Source: Hyphomicrobiales bacterium (GTDB taxonomy: Bacteria; Pseudomonadota; Alphaproteobacteria; Rhizobiales; JAJFHB01). Taken from it: a stretch of 15,792 nt of DNA. The notes under the pieces are model-generated. The model was not told the DNA's origin and ran no database searches. It saw only the letters and a program-made list of their open reading frames with translations. Position 1 is the first letter of the stretch. Every line of letters starts with the position of its first letter. Of the stretch, positions 1 through 7,007 are shown one piece after another. Both the position numbers and the translations under genes were made by a program. Location of the stretch: contig JAJFHB010000268.1 in NCBI GenBank assembly GCA_021775795.1, positions 1 through 15,792 on the forward strand. Reading direction: 5' to 3'.

Positions 1-679
1 CCGTTCCGCCATACTCGTCGACAACCACCGCCAAATGCATACGCGCTGCTTGCATTTTCACAAGCAGATCACCCGCCGGCATTGATGGTGGCACAAACAG
101 TACGGGCCGTATGATGTTAAGGCTCTTGAGCGTTCGAGCGAGCTTTACCTTGTCAAGATTGAGCGCCGCTGCCTGTTTCTCGATGGCTTCGGGCTTTACT
201 TTTTCCGGTGTTTTACGCTGTCTTCTTCCGCTCGCGATTTTCACAACCCACTGCATCACATCCTTGATGTGCACCATACCCATGGGATCATCGAGCGTTT
301 CGCGGAATACAGGCAGCCGTGAATGGCCCGCGCTTGCAAATATGGAGAGCAGTTCCGCCACGGTGATATTCTCGTCGACGGCGACAATGTCGGCGCGTGG
401 CACCATCACGTCTTCAACACGAAGCGCACCAAACTCCAGCAGGTTCATGAGCATGGAGCGCTCTTCCGGCGAGAAATCGGCACGCACGGATTGATGATGA
501 TCTATGACGTCTCCGAGGCTTTCACGCAGCGTCGCGTCGCTGCCGTGGCCAAACCACGAGCGAATGCGTGCCAACAGCGAACCGGAATTTGCAGAAGACG
601 GAGAGCGTGTTGTGACCGGACTTATGTCCGTACTGTCAGAAGGGGTATCGACCATTTCACTTTGTTTGTCGGGCGCCAT
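1..679 (-). CDS. CBS-domain CorC/TlyC (hemolysin-family) protein, 3' part outside window
   Basis: This is the N-terminal 226 residues of a gene that continues past the left edge, so no stop is visible. The visible part is soluble. A low-complexity Ser/Thr/Pro-rich head (about residues 1-45) is followed by a short helix with SPEERSMLMNLLEFG (70-84) and the family signature VEDVMVPRADI (88-98), which opens a first CBS domain (about 90-147). A second CBS domain starts near 193. The CorC/HlyC transporter-associated domain would lie beyond the edge. No DUF21 membrane domain precedes the CBS pair, so this is the short cytosolic CorC/YbeX type. Family members are linked to magnesium/cobalt efflux, and their neighbourhood with ybeY and phoH is widely conserved; the hemolysin name is historical. 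The ATG is the only ATG after an in-frame TGA 45 bases upstream. It lies 20 bases after the ybeY stop, so it is probably co-transcribed with ybeY. Family sure, substrate unknown. Confidence 0.9.
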   Translation of the reverse strand, partial: MAPDKQSEMVDTPSDSTDISPVTTRSPSSANSGSLLARIRSWFGHGSDATLRESLGDVIDHHQSVRADFSPEERSMLMNLLEFGALRVEDVMVPRADIVAVDENITVAELLSIFASAGHSRLPVFRETLDDPMGMVHIKDVMQWVVKIASGRRQRKTPEKVKPEAIEKQAAALNLDKVKLARTLKSLNIIRPVLFVPPSMPAGDLLVKMQAARMHLAVVVDEYGGT

Positions 680-699
680 CGCGATTTCGCGACCTATAC

Positions 700-1176
700 T
701 CAGATATTCAGTTCATATGGGTTCGGGATATCTATGATTGCAAGGGCTGAAATTTCCAGACCTTCCATTTCCCTGGCACCATCTTCATCCAGATGATCAT
801 AGCCTAAAAGATGGAGAAAGCCATGCACGATAAGATGACACAAATGGCTTTCAAAAGTCTTTCCCTGTTCAGACGATTCCCGTAACACGGTTTCGAAGGC
901 AAAAACGACATCTCCGAGCACTTGCGGCATTTCTGTATCCGGCGCGCTCTCACCGGATGGAAACGACAGAACATTCGTCGTTCCCTGTCTTGACCGATAG
1001 GTTTCGTTCAAAGATGCAACCCGCGCATCATCTGCAAAAACGAGGCTCACCTCCGTATCATCCGAAAATGCCAAAGCCCCGGCTTTAATGATTGCGTTCA
1101 CAGCCCGGGTGCTCAGTTTCTGAAGATCACCCAATTGCAACCAGCGATCATCAAACTCGGTAATGTCAATTTGCAT
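700..1176 (-). CDS. ybeY: Endoribonuclease YbeY (rRNA maturation factor)
   Basis: This 158-residue protein is full length for the family. The zinc site is intact: the HGxLHLxGYDH signature lies at residues 118-128, with H118, H122 and H128 as the three metal ligands. The conserved region NVLSFPSGE lies at 68-76 and LGDVVFAFE at 87-95. YbeY is a metal-dependent single-strand RNase/cofactor in 16S rRNA 3'-end maturation, 70S quality control and small-RNA regulation. In Sinorhizobium the orthologue (SMc01113) affects sRNA-controlled genes and symbiosis. It sits 27 bases after phoH and 20 bases before the CBS-domain gene, so all three are probably one transcript. The Shine-Dalgarno before the ATG is weak (GGAT about 9 bases away), which suggests translation partly by coupling from phoH. 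No oddities seen. Confidence 0.96.
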   Translation of the reverse strand: MQIDITEFDDRWLQLGDLQKLSTRAVNAIIKAGALAFSDDTEVSLVFADDARVASLNETYRSRQGTTNVLSFPSGESAPDTEMPQVLGDVVFAFETVLRESSEQGKTFESHLCHLIVHGFLHLLGYDHLDEDGAREMEGLEISALAIIDIPNPYELNI

Positions 1177-1203
1177 GGCACGGCATCCAGGCTTTACCTG
1201 AAA

Positions 1204-2193
1204 TCACGACTGTTCCGGACGGGGCGCTGAATCATAGGCACGCACAATTTTTGCCACGAGCGGGTGGCGGACGACGTCCTTATGGGAAAAACGTACGCGG
1301 CCAATATCACCAATATCGTCGAGCAGGCTGATCGCTTCGGCAAGCCCCGACTTCTGGCCCGTAGGCAAATCAATCTGGCTCGGGTCGCCGGTGATGACCA
1401 TACGGCTGCCCTCGCCAAAGCGGGTGAGAAACATCTTCATCTGCATTGGCGTGCAGTTCTGGGCTTCATCCAATATTATGAAGGAGTGCGTGAGGCTGCG
1501 GCCACGCATGAAGGCCAGTGGCGCAATTTCGATGGTGCCGTCTTCCAGCCCGCGCGTAACCCTGTTCGCCGGCAACATGTCATACAGTGCGTCATAAAGA
1601 GGACGCAGATAGGGATCGACCTTTTCACGCATATCGCCGGGAAGGAAACCGAGGCGCTCGCCGGCTTCGACGGCTGGCCGTGAAAGAATTATCCGGTCAA
1701 CAAAGCCGCCGGACAGGGCAGCGGCGGCCCGGGCAACGGCAATGTAGGTTTTGCCCGTACCTGCCGGACCGGTCGCAAATACCATTTCACGGGTTTCGAG
1801 AGCGGACATATACTCACCCTGCAGGGGAGAACGTGCCGAGATAACCCGCCGCGGGGTTTTAATATGAACGCCCTCCGAAATTTTTCCGGATAGCTTTTTA
1901 GTATCGCCTTGTTCGATCATGCGGATGGCGCCCTCAACTTCGCCGGGGCCAACGTCCAGGCCTTCTTTCAGTCGCTCATAGAGACTGTCCAGAACCTGGC
2001 GTGCACCGTTGCACGCATCTGATTTCCCCGTTAACGCCAGATGATTGCCACGCGGTGTCAGCTCCACATCCAGACGGTCTTCTATGATGGAGAGATGCTG
2101 ATCGTGTTCGCCGAAAAGCAGCGTAAGCAATCGATTGTCGTCGAAGGTAAGCGTAATGCTGTCGTCGTCAGATGGCGCTGACATTGAGTTCAA
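1204..2193 (-). CDS. phoH: PhoH family ATPase (PhoH-like)
   Basis: This 329-residue P-loop NTPase has a Walker A motif GPAGTGKT at 142-149 and Walker B IILDEAQN at 239-246. A sensor-like [12 protein letters not shown] lies at 266-277, as in the helicase-like PhoH fold. An N-terminal region of about 120 residues resembles the KH-like extension of the chromosomal PhoH/YbeZ type. In many bacteria YbeZ/PhoH works with YbeY in rRNA and RNA metabolism, and the adjacency here fits that. Two starts are possible. A TTG at 2193 has AGGA seven bases upstream and overlaps the miaB stop as TTGA. An ATG three codons on (2184) has that AGGA 16 bases away. I used the TTG because of its spacing; the choice changes only three residues. 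Function in vivo is not settled for the family, and the phosphate-starvation name comes from E. coli. Confidence 0.94.
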   Translation of the reverse strand: MNSMSAPSDDDSITLTFDDNRLLTLLFGEHDQHLSIIEDRLDVELTPRGNHLALTGKSDACNGARQVLDSLYERLKEGLDVGPGEVEGAIRMIEQGDTKKLSGKISEGVHIKTPRRVISARSPLQGEYMSALETREMVFATGPAGTGKTYIAVARAAAALSGGFVDRIILSRPAVEAGERLGFLPGDMREKVDPYLRPLYDALYDMLPANRVTRGLEDGTIEIAPLAFMRGRSLTHSFIILDEAQNCTPMQMKMFLTRFGEGSRMVITGDPSQIDLPTGQKSGLAEAISLLDDIGDIGRVRFSHKDVVRHPLVAKIVRAYDSAPRPEQS

Positions 2194-3602
2194 CGGGTCA
2201 TCCTTTCCTGATGCGCTGGCGCTTGCTGGAGGGCCTGCGGAACAGCAGCGGTTTCAATTTCACCGGTAATACTGTTGGAGCTGGCAACTTTCACGGAGAC
2301 ATCGACAATGTCACCGATATTGAAACCGTTCGCATCGACGTGCACCGCCTGCAGGTGCGGCGAGCGGCCGACGAGTTGCCCCGGGTTGCGACCAGGTCTT
2401 TCCAGCAAAAGCGACAGGGTCTTGCCCACAAACGAACGGTTGAAATCAAGCTGTTGAGCCGACAACAGCTGCTGCAATTGTCGTAAGCGCTCGGACTTTA
2501 CCTCTTCCGGCACCTGGGAGACCAGCTCTGCTGCCGGCGTGCCCGGGCGGGGCGAATATTTAAACGAGTAAGCCTGGGAGTAGGTCACCGTGCGGATGAG
2601 ATCGAGTGTTGCCTCAAAATCCGCGTCACTTTCGCCGGGAAAGCCAACGATGAAGTCGGACGAGAGTGCGATTTGCGGACATGCTGTACGAATGTTCTCG
2701 ATACAGCGGAGATATTCCTCGCAGGTGTGCCGGCGATTCATGGCACGCAGAATGTCATCTGAGCCGGATTGAGCCGGCAAATGCAGATAGGGCATCAACT
2801 TGGGGTTCGTGCCGTGCGCCTCGATGAGACCAGGCTCCATATCGCGCGGATGACTGGTCGTGTACCTGATGCGTTCGATGCCGGGGACCTCCGAGACCAG
2901 GTCGATCAGGCGGGCCAGCGAGGCGCGAGTGCCGCTCACTTCCTCACCTGAGTAAGCGTTTACGTTCTGCCCCAGCAGGGTCACTTCGCGTACGCCCGCG
3001 CCCGCGAGTTCCTCAATTTCTGAGACAATCTGCACTGTGGGACGGGAAAATTCGGCACCCCGGGTATAGGGCACGACACAGAAAGTGCAGAATTTGTCAC
3101 ATCCCTCCTGCACGGTCACAAAGGCTGCCGGCCCACGGGCAAGCAGCCGGGACCTGGAGGGTTTCTCCAGACCTGTGAATTTGTCTTCCGCCGGAAACTC
3201 CGTGGCAACAATTCCACTTGCGCCTTGCACAACACTTTCAATCATTTGCGGCAGCTGATGATAGGTCTGGGGACCGAATACAAGGTCAACGACAGGCGCA
3301 CGCCGAACCATCTCCTCGCCCTCAGCCTGGGCGACACACCCGGCAACCCCGATGATGGTCTCTTCGCCCCCCAGCGCCCGATCTTGCTTGATCTGACGCA
3401 AACGGCCGAGATCGGAATAAACCTTCTCTGCTGCCTTTTCGCGAATATGGCAGGTGTTCAGGATGATGACTTCCGCATCAACAGGCTCGGAGACAAGAGA
3501 ATAGCCTAGCGGCTGCAGGGCGTCGGCCATGCGTTCCGAATCATAGACGTTCATCTGACAACCGTAGGTCTTGATGAACAGATTTTTGCGGGCGCCTTTC
3601 AT
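2190..3602 (-). CDS. miaB: tRNA-2-methylthio-N6-dimethylallyladenosine synthase MiaB
   Basis: This 470-residue radical-SAM methylthiotransferase converts i6A37 to ms2i6A37 in tRNAs reading codons that start with U. The N-terminal UPF0004 domain carries the auxiliary cluster cysteines C15 (TYGCQMN), C51 (NTCHIREKA) and C89 ([10 protein letters not shown]). The radical-SAM CxxxCxxC is at C168, C172 and C175. [11 protein letters not shown] is present and separates MiaB from generic radical-SAM enzymes. A TRAM domain follows at about 385-450. The enzyme needs two 4Fe-4S clusters, one of which supplies or carries the sulfur, so it is a plausible client of the NifU-type carrier encoded about 2.8 kb upstream. 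A 173-base gap separates it from the acyltransferase, while its stop overlaps the likely phoH start. The Shine-Dalgarno (AGGA) is rather far from the ATG, but the conserved start of the protein supports this choice. Confidence 0.97.
   Translation of the reverse strand: MKGARKNLFIKTYGCQMNVYDSERMADALQPLGYSLVSEPVDAEVIILNTCHIREKAAEKVYSDLGRLRQIKQDRALGGEETIIGVAGCVAQAEGEEMVRRAPVVDLVFGPQTYHQLPQMIESVVQGASGIVATEFPAEDKFTGLEKPSRSRLLARGPAAFVTVQEGCDKFCTFCVVPYTRGAEFSRPTVQIVSEIEELAGAGVREVTLLGQNVNAYSGEEVSGTRASLARLIDLVSEVPGIERIRYTTSHPRDMEPGLIEAHGTNPKLMPYLHLPAQSGSDDILRAMNRRHTCEEYLRCIENIRTACPQIALSSDFIVGFPGESDADFEATLDLIRTVTYSQAYSFKYSPRPGTPAAELVSQVPEEVKSERLRQLQQLLSAQQLDFNRSFVGKTLSLLLERPGRNPGQLVGRSPHLQAVHVDANGFNIGDIVDVSVKVASSNSITGEIETAAVPQALQQAPAHQERMTR
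2201..2204 (-). promoter_or_regulatory. Ribosome binding site favouring the TTG start of phoH
   Basis: AGGA (minus strand) lies inside the last codons of miaB, seven bases before the TTG at 2191-2193 and 16 bases before the next in-frame ATG. Normal spacing favours the TTG and translational coupling with miaB. This is inference from spacing alone. Confidence 0.45.
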
Positions 3603-3775
3603 CGGCAGGTCATCATTCCTGAGTTTCGCAACAATATTGCGCTGAACAAGCGGCGTTGCATATACCCGTTACAACACAAAGACAATGAAGATGCGACGGT
3701 AGATACCACGAGGCTGCGGGCCCGGGCATCGCTGAAGCAACTGCACCAACCATACCTGCGGGCGGTACAGGGCCC

Positions 3776-4576
3776 CTACTTCCTGGACGCCTGGCCCGTG
3801 ATCGCTTCAATGAGACCGTCCCGCACTACCTCTTCGCATTGTGCAGCAAGGAGCTTCCGGTTTCCCGCTTGTGCCACGGTTACAGGTTCGTGAAAGCGGA
3901 CTTCCACATCGAAGGGACCACGCTTCAATGCTGTCCAGATATGGCTCATCATCTCCATATCACCATACCAGGCAAAATAGGGTCTCTCGCGCCGCCCCAT
4001 GGGCAGCCCATAGTGGTGCGTATATGCCACGGACACCGGCTGAACCTGCACGAACCGCGTGGCCTCGCTCTCCTCCAACTGCATGTCAGCAGCACCCATG
4101 AGAGCACTTTTGAAGGGCAACACCCTGTTGCCATCACTGCTGGTGCCCTCCGGGAACAGCACCAAAATATCACCATTCCCAAGCCTCGCCTGCATGACAT
4201 CGCGAAACTGGCCGGTCGTGCTGCGCCGGTCACGGTCCACAAACAAGGACCGCTGCAGCCGCGCCAGGGAGCCAAACAGCGGCCAGCCGTTTACTTCCTT
4301 CTTTGCCACGAACGAAACAGGCAATACGGCACTCAGGATGGGTATGTCGAGCCAGGACGTATGATTGGCTGCAAGCAGGCACGGGCCTGTGTCGACGGGC
4401 GTGCCGGCGATCTTGATGCGGATGCGGAGTACACGGCAGACGTTACGGTGAAACAGACGCGGAAGCTGCACCGCTGCGGATGGTGCGAGTTTCAGCAGAA
4501 ACCACTGCAGGACCATGAGGGGTGGTGTTACCGTCCCCAAAACCGTCAGGTTTAGCAGCGCACGTGACCGGCTCAT
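3776..4576 (-). CDS. PlsC-domain 1-acyl-glycerol-3-phosphate/lysolipid O-acyltransferase (OlsA candidate)
   Basis: This 266-residue acyltransferase has the catalytic HX4D motif at H72-D77 (NHTSWLD), the substrate-binding block FPEGTSSDG at 141-149 and an N-terminal hydrophobic stretch at about 11-36 that should anchor it to the inner membrane. PlsC-fold enzymes esterify the second acyl chain of phosphatidate. In Sinorhizobium the PlsC-like gene beside miaB, phoH and ybeY is, as I recall, olsA, which acylates lyso-ornithine lipid. By position this gene is therefore an OlsA candidate, but sequence alone does not separate OlsA from PlsC and no olsB is in the window. The open frame extends 51 codons upstream into fur. 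I chose the ATG 7 bases after the fur stop because it has GAGAGG just before it and avoids the overlap. It is probably co-transcribed with fur. Confidence 0.9.
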   Translation of the reverse strand: MSRSRALLNLTVLGTVTPPLMVLQWFLLKLAPSAAVQLPRLFHRNVCRVLRIRIKIAGTPVDTGPCLLAANHTSWLDIPILSAVLPVSFVAKKEVNGWPLFGSLARLQRSLFVDRDRRSTTGQFRDVMQARLGNGDILVLFPEGTSSDGNRVLPFKSALMGAADMQLEESEATRFVQVQPVSVAYTHHYGLPMGRRERPYFAWYGDMEMMSHIWTALKRGPFDVEVRFHEPVTVAQAGNRKLLAAQCEEVVRDGLIEAITGQASRK

Positions 4577-4583
4577 GTCCCTC

Positions 4584-5003
4584 TCAACCCGAGCCGTCCT
4601 TGATCTTGATGCAATAGAGTTCGAGGCGATGATCCACGAGACGGTAGCCGAGCTCACGGGCCACGATTTCCTGCAGACGCTCGATCTGTTCGTTGCGGAA
4701 CTCGATAACCTCTCCGGAATTAAGATCAATCAGGTGATCGTGATGGTCTTCAGTTACCTGCTCATAGCGCGCACGACCGTCCCGAAATTCATGGCGCTCA
4801 AGAATGCCTGCATCTTCAAAGAGGCGAACTGTGCGGTAGACCGTTGCGATCGAAATACGATCATCGACCGATGATGCACGGCGATAAAGCTCTTCAACGT
4901 CGGGATGATCCTCAGAATCCGCCAGCACCTGGGCAATGACACGGCGCTGCTCGGTCATCCGCATACCCTTGTCGATACACAATTTTTCCAGTCTGTTTGT
5001 CAT
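4584..5003 (-). CDS. fur: Fur family metal-responsive transcriptional regulator (Mur-like)
   Basis: This 139-residue DNA-binding repressor of the Fur superfamily has an N-terminal winged helix at about 1-83, including RMTEQRRVI (15-23), HPDVEELYRR (33-42) and the recognition-helix region ISIATVYRTVRLFEDAGI (50-67). The dimerisation and metal domain carries HHDH at 87-90, IEF at 100-102 and H125. The usual structural-zinc CxxC pairs are absent; the only cysteines are C9 and C131. This is the pattern of alphaproteobacterial Fur/Mur proteins, which in rhizobia respond mainly to manganese and repress Mn uptake (mntH or sitABCD), rather than of Irr, which has a haem motif not seen here. An AGAGA lies just before the ATG, and a good sigma-70-type promoter lies 45-73 bases upstream. 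The acyltransferase begins 7 bases after its stop. Iron or manganese specificity cannot be decided from the sequence. Confidence 0.93.
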   Translation of the reverse strand: MTNRLEKLCIDKGMRMTEQRRVIAQVLADSEDHPDVEELYRRASSVDDRISIATVYRTVRLFEDAGILERHEFRDGRARYEQVTEDHHDHLIDLNSGEVIEFRNEQIERLQEIVARELGYRLVDHRLELYCIKIKDGSG

Positions 5004-5047
5004 GTTCTCTTACAAGAGTGGCGGCGCGGTTTGTCTGTTGCGGGTTG

Positions 5048-5076
5048 GTTATAGAGTGCCCGCCCATGTGGTGCAA
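5048..5076 (-). promoter_or_regulatory. Predicted sigma-70-type promoter of fur
   Basis: On the minus strand TTGCAC (-35, 5071-5076) and TATAAC (-10, 5048-5053) are separated by exactly 17 bases, pointing into fur. The expected start is near 5041, giving a leader of about 38 bases. It lies in the 100-base gap after rimI and is the best-looking promoter in the window. It suggests that fur and the acyltransferase can be transcribed apart from the genes upstream. I saw no clear Fur or Mur operator overlapping it. Confidence 0.55.
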
Positions 5077-5103
5077 CGCACATGCGCCGGCACGGTGCAC
5101 GGC

Positions 5104-5592
5104 TCACACAGGTTTGACCGCTTCGAGGTCACAACGCAGGATGAGAGCATCGGTTTGCCTGCCTGTTACAGAACCATAATAGTCCTTGCGCCGTCCGACC
5201 TCAGCAAACCCCAAAGCCTTATAGAGGGAAAGAGCTGCATGATTGTCGGCGGCCACTTCCAGAAGAACCGCCGCCACGGCATTATCTGCCAGGTCCTTTA
5301 GGGCCTGCTGAACCAGCGAGCGCGCCAGCCCAAGGCGCCTGAAGGATGGTTCGATGACAAGCGTCAGTATCTCCGCCTCGTCTGCAGCACGGCGTGTGAG
5401 AACGAAGCCCGATAGGCTATTGTTTGGCGCCTGGGTGACATGCCAACCGCAAACACCTGCTGCCGACAGCAGGTTTGTAAATTCTTCATTGGACCAGGGG
5501 CGTTCAAAAGCCGTGCTGTGCACCCGAGCCAACGCCACGGCATCGGTCGGCGCGCTCTGCACGATCTTACAGGTATCAGATCGGGGCGACAT
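5104..5592 (-). CDS. rimI: Ribosomal protein S18-alanine N-acetyltransferase RimI
   Basis: This 162-residue GNAT acetyltransferase has the RimI arrangement. A PWS motif (32-34) lies near the N-terminus. DEAEILTLVIEPSFRRLGLA (71-90) holds the beta-4 strand and the acetyl-CoA pyrophosphate loop (R85/R86-x-G-x-A). LLEV with the likely catalytic E112 follows, then NHAALSLYKALGFAEVGRRK (117-136) and the YY pair at 138-139. RimI acetylates the N-terminal alanine of ribosomal protein S18. Its start codon shares one base with the tsaB stop (TAATG), and tsaB-rimI pairing is common in bacteria. The protein is a little longer than E. coli RimI (148), mostly through the tail. In some bacteria RimI homologues acetylate more broadly, so the exact substrate is inferred. 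Confidence 0.93.
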   Translation of the reverse strand: MSPRSDTCKIVQSAPTDAVALARVHSTAFERPWSNEEFTNLLSAAGVCGWHVTQAPNNSLSGFVLTRRAADEAEILTLVIEPSFRRLGLARSLVQQALKDLADNAVAAVLLEVAADNHAALSLYKALGFAEVGRRKDYYGSVTGRQTDALILRCDLEAVKPV

Positions 5593-6269
5593 TACACTTT
5601 TACTGCGGGCAGCTTTGCATCGGGTGCCCGAAGGTAGAGCGGCTCAGGCGGCATATCAGTTAGCGCACGTATGGCAGCAATGCGTGCAACATTCAGCGCG
5701 TCAGGTTGCTGTGGGGCGCGAGCTTCAACACGGAGTTTTGAATGTCCGTCTGCTGCAGCCAAAATTTCGGCACCAGTACCGATCACCGTACAGTCAAGAG
5801 AAACAAAAAGCTCGATGGCCCGCTCGGGGCTTAATGCTGCGGGCTTTGATAGTGGCTCCAAACCGGAGGAAAAGCCCTGTGCGTATACTTCGCCACGGCG
5901 GGCGTCGGAGGCAACGCCGATATTCAGATCGGAATTCAAATAATCCGCAGCCCCAAACGCCAAAGCTTCGAGCGTCGTGACGCCTACGCAGGGAAGCGCC
6001 AACGCCAACGCCATGCCGCGCGCCGCGGCAACCCCGACCCTGACACCGGTAAATGTTCCAGGGCCTATGGTCACCGCAATGCGTTGTAGTTGATCAAAAG
6101 AGAGCCCCGCATCGCTCATGACCTTGTCGATCACGCCGTTCAGGACTTCCGCGTGACCACGGGGGCGCGCTTCAATGTGATGGCCCAGGACCCGCACTGA
6201 ACCGTCGTCCACGGACAGTGCGGCAACGGAACAGGCGGCCATGGCCGTATCGAATGCGAGAATGTGCAT
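5592..6269 (-). CDS. tsaB: tRNA threonylcarbamoyladenosine biosynthesis protein TsaB
   Basis: This 225-residue protein has the ASKHA fold of TsaB/YeaZ. The N-terminal strand ILAFDTAMAACSVA (3-16), the conserved RGHAE (37-41) and the family signature GPGTFTGVRVG (69-79) are all present. TsaB pairs with TsaD and TsaE to transfer threonylcarbamoyl to A37 of ANN-reading tRNAs, and serves as the scaffold rather than the catalyst. It overlaps rimI by one base, so the two are coupled. There is an 83-base gap to the nifU-like gene upstream, in which I see no convincing promoter, so it may be read from the nifU promoter. The Shine-Dalgarno is weak (AGG about 13 bases from the ATG), but the protein start matches the family. 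Confidence 0.95.
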   Translation of the reverse strand: MHILAFDTAMAACSVAALSVDDGSVRVLGHHIEARPRGHAEVLNGVIDKVMSDAGLSFDQLQRIAVTIGPGTFTGVRVGVAAARGMALALALPCVGVTTLEALAFGAADYLNSDLNIGVASDARRGEVYAQGFSSGLEPLSKPAALSPERAIELFVSLDCTVIGTGAEILAAADGHSKLRVEARAPQQPDALNVARIAAIRALTDMPPEPLYLRAPDAKLPAVKV

Positions 6270-6352
6270 GATGTCATCTTACCTGCCGGAATGACCGACC
6301 GCGCAACCCGCGACCGGTCCTATCTTGCGATTCCAGGAGGCAGTTGGCTGTG

Positions 6353-6910
6353 TCAGACCGGCCGGACTTCGGTTATTTCCGGCACAAAGTGGCGCAGCAG
6401 ATTTTCAATTCCATGCTTGAGCGTCATTGTTGAGCTGGGGCAGCCGGCACAGGCACCACGCATATGAAGAAAAACAATGCCGTCACGATATCCCTGAAAA
6501 GCAATATCTCCGCCATCCTGCGCAACTGCGGGGCGCACCCGCGTTTCAAGCAGGTCCTTGATGGTATCGACGATTTCCCCATCGGCTTCATCGAAATCCT
6601 CATCTGAAAGACCTTCATCTCCGTCCGCCTGTTCGACGACTGGCTGGCCGGAAACAAAATGCTCCATGATGATGCCGAGGATCGCCGGCTTAAGGTGTTG
6701 CCACTCACCATCGTCTTTTGTGACGGCAATGAAATCTGATCCGTAAAATACGCCGCTGATACCTTCGATCTGAAACAGGCGAAGCGCGAGCGGTGAAGAG
6801 GCAGCCTCTTCCGGCGCCCGCAAGTCTAGTGTTCCGCCTTCAAGTACCGGACGGCCGGGGATGAACTTCAACGTCGCCGGGTTCGGCGTTGCTTCGGTCT
6901 GAATGAACAT
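6353..6910 (-). CDS. NifU family Fe-S cluster carrier (Nfu type)
   Basis: This 185-residue, two-domain Nfu protein opens with an Nfu N-terminal domain (MFIQTEATPNPATLKFIPG, residues 1-19, to about 87). An acidic linker follows at about 94-112 and then a C-terminal NifU domain whose CAGC motif (C154, C157) would ligate a bridging 4Fe-4S cluster between two subunits. Such proteins accept clusters from the assembly machinery and pass them to clients. MiaB in this window and other radical-SAM enzymes are plausible clients, by inference. The open frame runs 39 codons further upstream, but this ATG has GGAG six bases before it and starts exactly at the conserved family N-terminus. It lacks the IscU-like N-terminal domain of nitrogenase NifU, so the nitrogen-fixation name does not imply diazotrophy. 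Confidence 0.95.
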   Translation of the reverse strand: MFIQTEATPNPATLKFIPGRPVLEGGTLDLRAPEEAASSPLALRLFQIEGISGVFYGSDFIAVTKDDGEWQHLKPAILGIIMEHFVSGQPVVEQADGDEGLSDEDFDEADGEIVDTIKDLLETRVRPAVAQDGGDIAFQGYRDGIVFLHMRGACAGCPSSTMTLKHGIENLLRHFVPEITEVRPV

Positions 6911-6916
6911 GATTGG

Positions 6917-6920
6917 CTCC
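6917..6920 (-). promoter_or_regulatory. Ribosome binding site deciding the nifU-like start
   Basis: GGAG on the minus strand lies six bases from the ATG at 6908-6910. It supports this start over the longer in-frame extension to 7027. Confidence 0.7.
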
Positions 6921-6924
6921 AAGC

Positions 6925-6948
6925 AGGCATGATGCCCGTGATTAATCA
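6925..6948. promoter_or_regulatory. Two adjacent palindromes at the predicted nifU transcription start
   Basis: TGATTAATCA at 6939-6948 is a perfect 10-base palindrome. GGCATGATGCC at 6925-6935 is an inverted repeat of two 5-base arms around one base. The first begins one base from the predicted -10 and covers the expected start site; the second lies in the leader, before the ribosome binding site. They could bind a repressor or, for the second, form a very tight hairpin. I do not recognise either as a defined Fur, Irr, RirA or IscR site, and short palindromes also occur by chance. Confidence 0.35.
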
Positions 6949-6949
6949 T

Positions 6950-6978
6950 ACAATAGGTCTGCAAGACACCGGTTACAA
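6950..6978 (-). promoter_or_regulatory. Predicted sigma-70-type promoter of the nifU-like gene
   Basis: On the minus strand TTGTAA (-35, 6973-6978) and TATTGT (-10, 6950-6955) are 17 bases apart in the 97-base gap after trpS. The expected start is near 6943, with a leader of about 33 bases. Probably tsaB and rimI are also read from it, since no better promoter lies in the short gap before tsaB. Confidence 0.45.
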
Positions 6979-7007
6979 GGTTTGAACGCCCTCGAGGTCG
7001 CCCATAG

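Noticed and set aside
3613..3810. A 65-codon minus-strand frame between the acyltransferase and miaB
   Set aside because: It overlaps the acyltransferase end, is dominated by Arg, Ala, Pro and Cys, and lacks a ribosome binding site or any recognisable feature. It looks like non-coding read-through.
3839..4555. A 238-codon open frame antisense to the acyltransferase
   Set aside because: The minus-strand PlsC gene has clear catalytic motifs; the reverse frame has none.
4577..4729. Upstream extension of the acyltransferase into fur (51 extra codons)
   Set aside because: It would overlap fur by about 146 bases in another frame, the added residues look random, and the ATG at 4576 has a good ribosome binding site.
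5048..5103. Hairpin-like repeats (GTGCAACGCAC and GTGCAC) in the rimI-fur gap as a terminator
   Set aside because: Stems are short and no U run follows on the minus strand, so it does not qualify as a rho-independent terminator.
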